From Antedon mediterranea (lineage: Eukaryota > Echinodermata > Crinoidea > Comatulida > Antedonidae), in contig NC_092676.1 of the NCBI RefSeq assembly GCF_964355755.1, positions 30,453,871 through 30,517,870 on the forward strand: a stretch of DNA of 64,000 bases. Direction: 5' to 3'. The notes beneath the pieces were generated by a model. That model had not been told where the DNA came from. It saw only the letters and a program-made list of their open reading frames with translations, and did no database searches. The stretch's first letter is position 1; each line of letters begins with the position of its first letter. The position numbers and the translations under genes are program-made. This document shows positions 11,280-29,640 of the stretch, piece by piece.

Positions 11280-14200
11280 ATGAGAATGATAATTAATGAT
11301 ATCGTTTTTGTTGTATTATTTACTGTGAAATTTATTAGCTGTGCAGGTAAGTTTTTATCTTTCTTTAAGCCCTGATGTAGTGTTGTAAACAACATTTATA
11401 GATCATACGGAAAACAGCCGATGACATAACATTATTTAGATCTTTTAGATCCACCAAAAGAAGGAGATGTCCGCCTGGTTGATGGCACTAATAAGTCGAT
11501 AGTATCAGAAGGACGAGTTGACGTGTACTTAGATGGACAATGGGGGACAATATGTGACGATGGATGGGATATATTTGATGCAAATATTGTTTGTGTTCAA
11601 CTTGGTTTTGACTCTGCAAGATCAGTGCAGTCGATCAACGCGTATCCTTCGGGAGAACATTTACCAATTCATCTTAAAGATGTGTTTTGTATTGGATACG
11701 AAGATAATTTAAGTAGTTGTGAATTTAGAAGAAGAAATTTAAAGTGTGAACATTCTGAAGATTCAGCACTTGTCTGTAACAGTAAGTTGTAAGCCGTACA
11801 GGAGCAAAACAAATATCCAATTGGGCAGGCTGCTTTTACTTTTAAAATGTATTAAGTACAAGTATGCATTGTTGACCACACATTTATTATATTGATGATC
11901 CATCTTTATCATATTAATATAGCACTTCGTCTACGTGGTGGTGTAAGTGATGCAGTTGGTCAAGTAGAGGTGTTGTTGCCACAACCCGCTCCGTTCTGTC
12001 AAGACTACTTTAATGTAACATCAGCGTATCAAGTAGGTTTACTTAAGTATAAATCATTTGCCTCTCACTCTCACATCAATTCGAAATCATTGTTCTATTA
12101 TTCGACAATTTCGGAGCGTCACAGATTGTCTTCTTCAAGTTTCTGAATTTAATTATTTTCAGGTATGCTTTGATCTCGGATACTCGGGTTTAGAGGAATT
12201 CAATCGTTACAATAAGACGGAGTTGACGTCATCATTAAGACCTGTTACAACTGACTGTATAACGTCATTAAGTAATGAACTATGTGGTGATGTCACAAAG
12301 TGCCCATCACTGCTGTATGCTTCTGTAAATTGTAGTGTTGGTAAGTATCTAAAATATAACATGCCCTTTAGTAGTATCGTGGTACGTACGTGCTTAAAGT
12401 ATAGAATATGAAATATATATACAATTTGTTTGCAGCACCTGTTCGAATTATACCGGTTGGAGACAATCCTTTAGAAGGACGACTTGAAGTACTGGTAGAC
12501 GACTCTTGGGGCTCTGTTTGCAGTGATGTATGGAACAATAAATCGGCGGCCGTTGCGTGTCGACAACTTGGAAACTTTGCGCTCAAACCAGTAAATCAGT
12601 TAAGGTATTAATGCATGGGTACCATATACTGTATAAGAAATGTGCTTACGTGTTAGCTCATCATTACATTGATTTACTGACTATTGTAATCAAGTACACG
12701 CTATTTTGTAGGCACGTGTTTTATTTTGTATTGAGTCGTTTTCTAATAAATGCAGATGCTGTGGGGAAGTGGGTATAAACAGCAGAATTGTGTTTAACAG
12801 TCTCAGTTGCATTGGCAATGAAGAACACATTGAACGATGCCCAATAAAAAACAAAACCAGTGAATCTTGTGCAATGCAACATAATGTTGGAATGGTTTGT
12901 ACAGGTATGTAGATCTCGTCATCTTTTAGTAAGTTTCTTTTATTCATCCATAAGAAAATAAAGTAAAAATCATAAAAACATCAATATATAATTACAGAGT
13001 GAATGGACAAAAAGGAAGGAGAGAAAGGCAACTACATGTCTGTCGAACTCAGCTTCGATTTCTTTTAGAAGTGAATCATGTATCAAAGTACATAGTATAA
13101 ATCTAATAAAAAGTGAAATATCTAAGATAACATAATAAAAGTTGTTGATGAGAATTACATATTAAACACAAAATATTTGACTTTAGTTTTAAAAGGTTTC
13201 CTATAATCAATTTCTCCGTGAAGTTAATCAAAGTTTGATGATGCCTGTTTAATATAGATACTCGTCTGGTTGGTGGTAGACCTGGTTTTCCAGAAGGCCG
13301 TGTAGAGATTGTGTCTAGACGACAGTGGGGAAGTATCTGTGCCGACACATGGACTATAATGAATGCTAATGTCGTTTGTAATCAACTTTATGAAGTCGCA
13401 GCCTATGGCATTGGAGACTTTGGAAGAGGTTCTGACCGAACGTTACTTTCTAAGGTTGACTGTGTTGGGGATGAATCCAGCCTTACAGAATGTTCTCATT
13501 TAGCATCCATTAATACAAGCAGCAGTGATATTTGTACTACCAACCAACATGCTGGAGTTATCTGCCAAGGTGAAACAGTTACTAATTATATATTAATAAT
13601 TAAAAGTTGATACCCAAACCAATTTCTATCTATAGATTACAGTATTGCATGGCGAATAGACAGTAAAAAAGAGACATAAAGTAGAGATGAGAAACTGTCG
13701 ACGTTTTAGTTCTTTATGTTAGGCCTACAACCAAACGTCGAGACGTTCTCAACTCAAGGAAGCACAAACCTTTAGTATCGTTGGATTGCTTTAAAAAAGG
13801 GTATACAATGTATATATAGATATATTATTAACATTGATCGTTCAATATGTTATAGATGTTAGACTACAGAGTAGTACTAATAGTGCAAATGAGGGTCGAG
13901 TTGAGGTATTGGTAGACGGAAAATGGGGAAGTATCTGCGGGATTGGATGGACCATCATAGAAGCTAAAGTAGTGTGTCGTCAGCTCGGTCATTGCTCGGC
14001 TCTGCGATCGGGTATTGGGGAACATCGTGGTACTGACCGTATGCATTGGACCACAGTCACTTGCAACGGTGACGAACATGCATTACGAGACTGCAATTAT
14101 ACTACGGGGAATGAACCGTGTTATGATTTCCATTTTGAGGCCGATTCAGTTTGTGTTGGTGAGAAAACCTTGTTTGTGCCTAATGCCTTATTGAAAATGT

Positions 14201-15545
14201 CAATGTGTTACGCAATAAAAAAAATAGATTTCCATTCTACACCCCTCCAAAAATAAGAAACACAAACCTGGATGATGGGAATTTATGTGATTACGTCTAT
14301 ACCTTTTTTAAAAATAGATTCCTGTCCAGACTTATATACAATAAATCATATTATTATTGAGTCTGAAAGAAAAACATTTAAACCTGGTGATAGCATTCGA
14401 CTGCGCTGTGAAGCTAAGTTTGTACTTGTGGGATCTCCAGAAATAACTTGCCTTCATGGATGCAAGTGGAATCAAGATATCCCATTTTGTTCACCATTAG
14501 CAAATGGTAAAGGTAACTCGATTATTATGATATCTTAATAACATGGTCGTATGCTCACCTCTTCATTTTTCACCAATAGGTTAAAATGAATGCGTTTCTT
14601 AATTAACAAATTAATTTTTTTTTGTGATATTACATAATACGTACTTCAATAGTTGTTTCATCGTGTTTGTAATATACAAACATTATGATGGTTATCTACA
14701 GGCAAAAATTAAATGCGTTTCTTAATTAACAAATTAATCTCTGTTTTGTGATATTACATAATACGTACTTCAATAGTACTGTTGTTTCATCGTGTTTGTA
14801 ATATACAAACATTATGATGGATATCTACAGGCAAAAATTAACTTTTCAGAAATTCTTCTTTATTTCATGTAACTATAAAGTGAGAATAGCCCATCGAACA
14901 TAGTGACAATAGCAGCAGTATGTACTGTGATTGTTTTCATCCTTATACTATAAACATTCTTTTTTATTTCATGTATAAGGTGCGAATGACCCATCGAACA
15001 TAGTGACAATAGCAGCACCATGTACTGTGATTGTTCTCATCCTTATACTATAAACATTCTTCTTTATTTCATGTATAAGGTGCGAATGACCCATCGAACA
15101 TAGTGACAATAGCAGCACCATGTACTGTGATTGTTCTCATCCTGCTTGTTGTTGTTGCGTTTTGGATTCGAGTTATAAAACACAAGCAAGTATTATTTAC
15201 GTTTATTATAGTCCTATATTGTAAAGGTTTTTTCACTTAAATTTAATTATTTTGGTTTACTCATTAAATTGTTTTCAATTATTTTACAGAAACAACAAAA
15301 CCTGTTTAGGTGGCCATCCACGCAATCATAATAAAGCAGTTGACTTAAAATCCTCCAATATGTACGATGGACGTTCAGGGGGTACATACGAATCTATCGG
15401 ACCTCGACCGTTAATTTACTATCAAGGAATGCTGGGCGTTGACACGTCTGGTGATACAGACTCTGCCGGTTATGAAATTCCTAACGCTACGTATGGATCT
15501 GGTGATGAGGGTGGAACAACATCTTTTTGTACATTTGTATTTTAA
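11280..15545 (+). CDS. Transmembrane scavenger-receptor (SRCR) protein: five SRCR domains, one sushi domain, one membrane helix
   Basis: Eleven exons: 11280-11346, 11449-11781, 11923-12032, 12163-12340, 12436-12604, 12756-12904, 13258-13569, 13856-14158, 14318-14506, 15080-15200 and 15290-15545 (TAA). They total 2187 nt, or 728 residues, and all phases agree. Exon 1 encodes a signal peptide (MRMIINDIVFVVLFTVKFIS). SRCR 1 (exon 2) has the WGTICDDGWD motif and six cysteines. SRCR 2 (exons 3-4) is divergent and lacks WG.IC. SRCR 3 spans exons 5-6 (WGSVCSDVW). SRCR 4 and 5 are single exons (WGSICADTW, WGSICGIGW). Exon 9 is a CCP/sushi module ending in W...PFC. Exon 10 encodes the helix IVTIAAPCTVIVLILLVVVA. 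The tail contains YESI, YQGM and YEIP. Such receptors typically bind microbial or endogenous polyanionic ligands. The exon 10 donor (AC/GTTTAT at 15200) is weak, but it is the only junction I found that keeps the tail in frame. A possible poly(A) signal is at 15772. Confidence 0.9.
14575..14841. repeat. Intronic tandem duplication, about 130 bp x2
   Basis: The block from about 14581 to 14709 (starting ATGCGTTTCTTAATTAACAA and ending CTACAGGCAAAAATTA) recurs at about 14711-14841 with small indels. It lies between the sushi exon and the membrane exon of the SRCR gene. Confidence 0.9.
14861..15079 (+). repeat. Two partial tandem copies of the membrane-exon 5' half, including the 3' splice site
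   Basis: The sequence around the start of exon 10 (ATAAGGTGCGAATGACCCAT, then AACATAGTGACAATAGCAGC) occurs three times, near 14877, 14979 and 15078. The two upstream copies break off after TGTTCTCATCC (TGTTTTCATCC in the first), then continue TTATACTATAAACATTC instead of coding the rest of the helix. Only the third copy (15080 on) encodes the full membrane segment. The second copy keeps the same acceptor context, so it is a potential decoy exon. Confidence 0.9.
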
Positions 15546-17100
15546 GTATTAATTAGCAACACGGCGCCTTAGTCGTGGGAGGTGTATAGGGGTTACACAA
15601 AATCAGTGGATATGATGCGTGTTACCATGGAAAATAAGTTAAGCTAACCCCCTAATACTAACTTATTTCTTCATGCTGGACCAACACGAGAGACCATTAA
15701 ATTATTAGCGTGGCCTATGCGCCGTTACATTATAATTATTATTCATTATTTTCCTGTTCATATGTATATAAAATAAATTTATAACTGGAAGCTTTTTGTA
15801 CATGAATTTCTTTTAAATTTTACATATACTTGTTTGATGTTGGATAGTTGAAACGTTTTAGCATTTGATGTGACCTATCACATATCAATGATAAATGTGA
15901 AAAAAAAAATGCAAAAAGGAGTTGATATCCAATAGTCAATCAATAGTCGATATATTTTTATTTTATCAACTTTTTAAGTATCTAAACTGTCAATTCCATG
16001 GATTTAACCTGAATCATGTCGGTCTCAACCTTCTGTATTTCCGCGTAAGAAAACCTTACTTAATTTTGATATGTGTGATTTGGTTGATTTACTTTTATAA
16101 ATCCCCAAACAAACATATAAAACACTTTCAGACTCAATTCTCACAAAATATTTTGTAAAAAGTTCCATCCAGAGCCATATACATAAAGAGTTACGACATT
16201 GGATTATAGTCACGTGATATGCAGATCAAATTGTGTCAAACTTGTCTCCATTAATGCATGTAAAGTATAGGAGCAACAAAATACTTTCAACTTTTTCTTA
16301 TATTAAAAAAAATGTAATTGCACATTTTACGATGAAATATCGATGTGCACAGCGTACAGAAGTACTTGCGCCAAAGAATATTGCGCGCGCGTGCGCTAGT
16401 ACATTATAACGTTCGATTGATTGATTTTGGAACAAAACATCCCATAACTACGTCCTATTAATAACAATTATGTAATATTTTCAATTCATAATGCATGCTT
16501 TGATGACTAAATAAAATAATAAAGTGTCGTGGATATATTTTTTAATATACTGAAAAGGGTATGAACAATATTTAAATAATAAAGGCAAATTATTACAAAT
16601 GAAATGATGAACGAGTCTCTGAATGGTAATAACGTTGGCGGCGCAGTTTGTGTAACAAACAAACAGAAAGCCCATACTGCATAAAAAGAGAGGTGAATTT
16701 GTGTGTTTTTTGTATTGGTTCATTCTTTGATGTATCCTAACTTCCATGTAGGCCCTAGCATTTATTTTTTTGTTATTATAAAAAATATATATATATTTTA
16801 ACAAATCAATACTAAATTAAAATCGGAATCTAAGCGTTATTTCATAGACAACAAAATCTAAAAATAGTGCATGAACTTTTGGAAAACGCTATACAAAAGA
16901 GACGCGCGCGCCCTCAGCGTGCGAATTCTTTGACACAAAAATGGCTTCTAATTTTCAATGTCGTAACTCTTTATGGCTCTGGTTCCATCGAATAGATATT
17001 GCCCTCTATAGTTTGAGTTATTCTTATAATTTATGACGAGTAGTGGTGTCACACATCGACACAAACAAACAAATCGCTAGTCGAATGTAAAAGTTCCAAC
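15546..17100. other. Intergenic region between the SRCR and mannosidase genes
   Basis: The first 250 bp are probably the SRCR 3' UTR, with AATAAA at 15772. The remainder is AT-rich. Scattered short frames on either strand have no splice or motif support. The last 100-200 bp before 17101 should include the mannosidase 5' UTR and promoter; no TATA box is obvious. Confidence 0.5.
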
Positions 17101-24182
<7,082 letters not shown>

Positions 24183-26070
24183 GTTAAATCAGTCATAAAT
24201 AGTTTACTAGAATCTTTATGTCCTAGCGGATAGTTTTATGATATTTTATCAATTTTTTTTCAAATTATTGGAATTCCTCTTTTGAATGAATACAAAATGC
24301 AGCACTAAAAATTACGGACAAATAAAATGTGTATAGTAATAAATATATAAATTATTGTATAAATGAGTGAAAAGTGTCACCATTTCTGTAGTGCTGATCA
24401 TCTCATAGCTTGATATATATAACATTAAAGTTATTTGGCGCCAATCACAATCAATATGCTTTTGATATACATGACTATAATCATATGTGTAAATATTGAC
24501 ATTATTAATTTGTTTGTTATCTGTATTATTGTATTTTAATATATTGAGGTACTATTTTTAGTGTTCAAATGATAGATTTAAACAAAAGAAAGTCACATAG
24601 GCTGAATAATTATGAATACTTAAAGTTAAAATGCTAAATATTAAAACTTGAGAATTGGTAAATACAGTTGTAACTTATTTATTAATGATGATGATCTTTA
24701 ATAAAGTATTTAAGTGTAAAACAACCTGTGATTCAAATATTATTTTGTAAAATGTGGTCTATGTTTGATATGGCCTATATAATGTATGCAAGTCAATGTT
24801 AAATAGACATTTATTCTTGTTTGAATATTATTTTTGTGGTAAGTTAAACATTTTAATTAAATCAGAATGTCGGGTACTAATCTCATTCATTCATTAGTTA
24901 ATCTCAATATGTAATCTTTTTCTTGTTGTAAATTTAACCCAATTCCTATGTTTATATGTATCATTTTTTACTGCATAAATTTAAGTGTTGAATGTATTTA
25001 AATAAAATCTGTGTTTTTAGTATTAAATATAACATCTGGACGTTTGTTCTATTTAAATTTGTTAATTTGTGAGAGAATATTAATGTATTTGTATAAAGTG
25101 CTGTTATTATGCATGAATTGATTAAATAATAACATGCTCACAATTACAATGATTGTTTCAAATATGCAGTAAATGTGATTTAGGTTGTAGATATTGGAGA
25201 ACATTATGTTAATAGTCATTTTTGTCTGGACTTTTATTTTGTCTGGACTTTTATTTTGTCTGGACTTTTAGTAAAAATATAAATAGTACAGTAAATATAC
25301 AATATATTGTAAAATGTTTTACTTTTTGTAACAATGAGTTCTGATTTCTTGTATTACAATTGTACTATATAAATCTTAAATAATGTACTAGTAGTAATAT
25401 AACTGTTAATAGCCATTCATATTTATTTGTTTTAACACACAATGCCCCGATAGATGAAGTCATGTTTTTTTCCCTTTTTTGAGTATGTACGTACATTTAA
25501 TTATAATGACCACTTTTATCTGAAGCAGCCATTTCTTAAAATACAAAATAAATTTTTTTGAAAATGTAGGGCTATGTTTTTAAATTGAACTTAGCTGCGC
25601 AGTTACATTTTTAGTTGTAATTTGACCAAAATATCTCATAATAATTTATGCATACTTAATTGTAATTGTAATTATAGTCTTTGTTCATTAGCATTTTTAT
25701 CAATTTGATGTATTTTATTATGATTGTTTCAAAACTTATGGTCAAATGTTTTCTTTTATTTTTTTTGGTGTTAAATATATCATTAAAAAATAATTGTTTA
25801 ATATCTCTTTATTTTTTAAAGTTGTGTTCATAAAACAATTGAAAAAGAAATCCTGCTGGTCCACATGGATTTTTCCAAAAATCACCCGGAATATTTCTTT
25901 TAACTATTATCTGCTAATATTGTTATTACTGTATGTGCTATTATTTCATAGCAACAACTTACTGTATGTTGAAAAATTTGATTCATCAAAATTTATCATA
26001 TAAAAAATCCCTGTATATAGTATCAGAAATCATCCAATGGAAATTGCATTTCAAGTGTTTTTTACTTTTT

Positions 26071-26453
26071 AGGTGATCATTTAGAATAAAATGATCACCT
26101 AATGTTATTGTATGAAATCTTTATTCTTCTCTTATTAGGTGATCATTTATAATAAAATGATCACCTATTGTTATTGTATGAAATCTTTATTCTTCTCTTA
26201 TTAGGTGATCATTTAGAATAAAATGATCACCTATTGTTATTGTATGAAATCTTTATTCTTCTCTTATTAGGTGATCATTTAGAATAAAATGATCACCTAA
26301 TGTTATTGTATGAAATCTTTATTCTTCTCTTATTAGGTGATCATTTAGAATAAAATGATCACCTATTGTTATTGTATGAAATCTTTATTCTTCTCTTATT
26401 AGGTGATCATTTAGAATAAAATGATCACCTATTGTTATTGTACAAAATCTTTA
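26071..26453. repeat. Six tandem copies (66 bp) of the Helentron-like 5' end
   Basis: Unit starts are at 26071, 26137, 26203, 26269, 26335 and 26401. Each contains the hairpin AGGTGATCATTT-(loop)-AAATGATCACCT followed by a spacer ending TTATTCTTCTCTTATT. Variation is minimal (TAATG/TATTG, TTTAG/TTTAT). Confidence 0.96.
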
Positions 26454-27581
26454 TTGTTATTGTTATTATTCTTTCTGTACACTTTTTGTGTAACAATTAT
26501 CTCAAAAAGTTAAATGTCAATGATCACAAATTTTTCACAATGTCTTATAAATACTTTTAAGCTTTTAAGCAATTCTTAAAATGCGTATAAAATATGATTT
26601 TTTTTTACAAATCGTATTCTACTCACCATCCTTAGTACATTCACCAAATTTGAGTCAGTTCCGACTTAAAATAACGCTATACGAGCAGGTTAAAAATGAC
26701 AAAATGTGCAAATTAATTGCATCAAAGTGCTGAATATGGTGAAAATAAGGCATTTTTAAAATGAAAATAATTCTTCAGAATGCACGATGACCCCCAATTT
26801 TTTTAACTTATTCTGGAAGCCAATGAGTTGTAGATATGAACTCATGTACACATTTTACATACAAAATGTTGTGACGTCATGAAATGGCCACTTGAATTTA
26901 AAATTAATTTTTCTCTTTCGTCATATTTTATCACATTCAATAGAACGCATCTCTGTTATTTTGTGCACGATTTTCGCTCAAATTTTAGTATGTGATTGCT
27001 CAATTAATTGATTTCTTGTGAGTTGACACTATTTTCATTTTGATGACGTTATCATGTGTAAAAACTTGAATAACGTAGGCCGTGTAATTTCGCCTTCGCA
27101 GTAAATTTGAATATCTTACAGCTCTTCAGAATTGAAGGTTACCTTGATGATTATAATTTATTATGAAAGCTGATGAAATGTAGATATGAATTCATATAAA
27201 AATCAAGCCTATCGGATGTTGTGATGTTAACATATGGCCAGTTGAAGTTAAAAAGTAGTTTTTTCATCTTTTTCGTAAAAGTTATACAAATTTCAAAGAG
27301 CGCGCACAGCGCTTCTACGTGCCAAATTCTCTTCCAATTCTTATATTTATTTGCTCAATTCATTATCTTTCGAAATTGTCATCTTCGAGTTTATTTTGAT
27401 AATTCCATCATACCAAAAATTTAGAACATGATGTGGGTCCCGTAATTTCACCTATGCTACACTGTATATAGATATACAGTATATACTGTACATATTGTAT
27501 ATGACCATATAATAGGTACAACTCAGTACTATAAGTGTATATGCATCATGTCATAGGATGGCGTAGGCTACATCAACTTTT

Positions 27582-28665
27582 TACGATCCAGGCCCGTAGC
27601 CAGGGGGGTTTTTTATGGTTCGGGCGAACCCCCCTTTACAGCGAACCCCCCTTTACAGCGAACCCCCCTTAACCGACTGCGAACCCCCATCCCCGAGATG
27701 CCCAATACCTCACCCTCATCTCCGAAAATCGTCCAAATACGTGCCCCACAGTACAAAAAGTTGTTCGTAAATTAAAAAATCCGTAAACTCGTTCGGAATA
27801 ACTCATACAGTACCTTCTTTCCCTGTATGAGCGTACTTCGAGCGATATAGTCTGTAAAGAGTTGCAAATGAATTGCGGATTTTAACCTGAAAAATAAATG
27901 TTTGGTCCCTGCATGTAACATGATATTGACGCGTCTCACAGCGAGCTGGGGGACGAACGATTCGTACAAAGGACACCGCCAGACAACAACTGCGTACCAA
28001 TTGTTTAGATCACTGGCAGTCAGGCAGCATGCATAAAGTATATAGCCTTCCGACATACATCAGTATTTATGTGTGGCTATGAAGTATAATTATATCATAG
28101 AGGATCATAGTGAATATTAATATTTTACACTATAATATCTATGGTATCATGTACGGTAGTTCACATTATGGCATCCGATTATTTTTTTCTAGACCACCAG
28201 CCGATACGTAGGCCTACTCAAATGTATCAATATCACCTATTTACATTGGCATATTTAATTTCCTCAACAAATTGCTGTAAATAAATATTATAGATAGAGC
28301 TGTAATAAGAATTGCATTTGCCTTCACCCAGTGTGCTTTTATCGGGGCTTCTCCTAGACGTACGTTCGCATTGAACTTGAACGCAAAACAAAATATCGAG
28401 TAAATGATCAAACAATCGGCGGTTCCGCACAGAGCACGCGCATCTAACGAGTCCAAGTACGATCGTTTTGCTCATTGGTAGCATGCTGCATGAGAGTGTC
28501 TTTTCCGGCCATCTAGGGGTGTCATTTAACAAAATTTGCTTCGCCTCAGGCCCCACCCCAGGTGGGGGAGGAGGGGGGGGGGGAGTAGGTATGGGGGTGA
28601 CCCAAATACTTAGTGTGCGAACCCCCCCCCTTGACAGATCCTGGCTACGGCCCTGCCGGATCGTA
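27582..28665. mobile_element. TIR DNA transposon (non-autonomous), CAGGGCCGTAGCCAGG type
   Basis: The left end TACGATCCAGGCCCGTAGCC (27582 on) matches the reverse complement of the right end (CCTGGCTACGGCCCTG..GGATCGTA, 28640-28665) apart from a small indel. Internally, runs of C and G (CGAACCCCCCTTTACAG and its counterparts) adjoin both ends. The body holds short unsupported frames on the minus strand (28233-28556) with no recognisable transposase motif. Superfamily undecided (the ends recall hAT-type MITEs). Confidence 0.7.
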
Positions 28666-28930
28666 TGTTAATTTCATTAAAATGATAAAAATTATCACCT
28701 ATAATTCGTCAAAGTGACGAATTAATTCCGATTTTATTAGTTGGACTCTTGCACAGTTGCTGTCTAATCGTTGTTGTGTAATATCATTTCGAACCATATT
28801 AAAATCATAAAGAGATTCATATTCCTTAACATATGTGGCTGTGCATGGAAGTCCGGTCTACAAAAACTCGGGCCCGGGATCATTGTTATTGGGCCTGAAA
28901 GTGTTGGTGAATTCATAATTATACTTAATA

Positions 28931-28940
<10 letters not shown>

Positions 28941-29005
<65 letters not shown>
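28941..29005. repeat. (TA)n microsatellite
   Basis: About 60 bp of TA dinucleotides. A second run at 29471-29520 lies beyond the opposite edge of the palindrome that follows. Confidence 0.95.
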
Positions 29006-29008
<3 letters not shown>

Positions 29009-29155
29009 CAATGATGTTGCGTAGCACTGTGTAAATTATATATAAATCATACTGTAAATTATAGAAACAGTGCTCATATTCGGAACATGATCTCATAATC
29101 GCGTCGAGCATAGCTCATTGGCGAAAGTTCCATATTTTTTAGTTGTATGAAAAAA

Positions 29156-29214
29156 TGTCTCTGGCTGGATTCGAACCTGCAACCTCTCGCTTACAGGGCG
29201 AGTATCAGACCACA
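29156..29214 (-). pseudogene. tRNA-like pseudogene, left palindrome arm
   Basis: Reverse complement of the right-arm tRNA-like gene, sharing the anticodon arm, B box GGTTCGAATCC and 3' acceptor strand. It lacks about ten nucleotides of the D arm (GGTCTGATACTCGCC instead of GGTCTAGTGGTATGATACTC) and the 5' acceptor strand. Confidence 0.75.
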
Positions 29215-29289
29215 AACGCCCTGTTTGTGGGCGTTTGTTGTATGAGAGAATGTATCTGGTGGGTGAAAATCTGTGATAATACCATACAT

Positions 29290-29361
29290 GGCTCTGTGGT
29301 CTAGTGGTATGATACTCGCCCTGTAAGCGAGAGGTTGCAGGTTCGAATCCAGCCAGAGACA
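29290..29361 (+). tRNA. tRNA-like gene, anticodon TGT (Thr) by position, possibly a pseudogene
   Basis: A 72-nt cloverleaf: acceptor GGCTCTG/CAGAGAC with one mismatch, D arm with A box TGGTCTAGTGG, anticodon stem CTCGC/GCGAG, seven-base loop CCTGTAA, and T arm with a perfect B box GGTTCGAATCC but one T-stem mismatch. The anticodon read by position is TGT. Loop position 33 is C rather than the invariant U, which argues against a functional decoder. No intron. Confidence 0.55.
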
Positions 29362-29469
29362 TTTTTTCATACAACTAAAAAATATGGAACTTTCGCCAAT
29401 GAGCTATGCTCGACGCGATTATGAGATCATGTTCCGAATATGAGCACTGTTTCTATAATTTACAGTATG

Positions 29470-29523
<54 letters not shown>

Positions 29524-29640
29524 CCAAATTACTGAGAAAAATGACAATGCTGTGGGTATCAGTGGCTGGATCTCAATGGAGATACAAAAATAAAAAGCGA
29601 AAAGCTAAATCAAAACGATAAAGTAAACAGCCAGAAAAGT

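Larger units (their letters stand above)
26071..28740. mobile_element. Helentron-like non-autonomous element, copy A (interrupted)
   Basis: The left end TTATTAGGTGATCATTT...AAATGATCACCT is a hairpin. The right end (about 28694-28725) reads TTATCACCTATAATTCGTC and continues into the hairpin AATTCGTCA-AAG-TGACGAATT. The same layout appears at 50565-52066. Both copies share the sub-terminal inverted pair AGGT.AT / AT.ACCT, the 3' hairpin and an internal motif around GTTATACGAGCA (26679 and 51153). Sub-terminal inverted repeats plus a 3' hairpin, and tandem 5' ends, are known traits of Helentron-associated (HINE) elements; assignment is by structure only. The copy is split by the TIR element at 27582-28665 and has lost any coding capacity. 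Confidence 0.5.
29034..29483. repeat. Large palindrome carrying two head-to-head tRNA-like genes
   Basis: The left arm (about 29034-29214) and right arm (about 29295-29483) are near-perfect reverse complements of about 180 bp, separated by about 80 bp. Landmarks are ATAAATCATACTGTAAATTA at the left edge and its complement at the right edge, and GTTCCATATTTTTTAGTTGT with its complement. Each arm contains a tRNA-like sequence. (TA)n runs flank both ends. This is either a foldback/inverted-duplication element or a recent inverted duplication of a tRNA locus. Confidence 0.92.

Noticed and set aside
16481-16804. 107-codon minus-strand frame between the SRCR and mannosidase genes
   Set aside because: AT-rich, no splice partner, no recognisable motif.
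28233-28556. 107-codon minus-strand frame inside the TIR element as a transposase
   Set aside because: No DDE, zinc-finger or hAT dimerisation motif is visible, and the frame overlaps CpG-rich and G-run sequence.
28556-28630. G-run segment as a regulatory G-quadruplex
   Set aside because: The G and C runs are part of the terminal region of the TIR transposon; no independent support.
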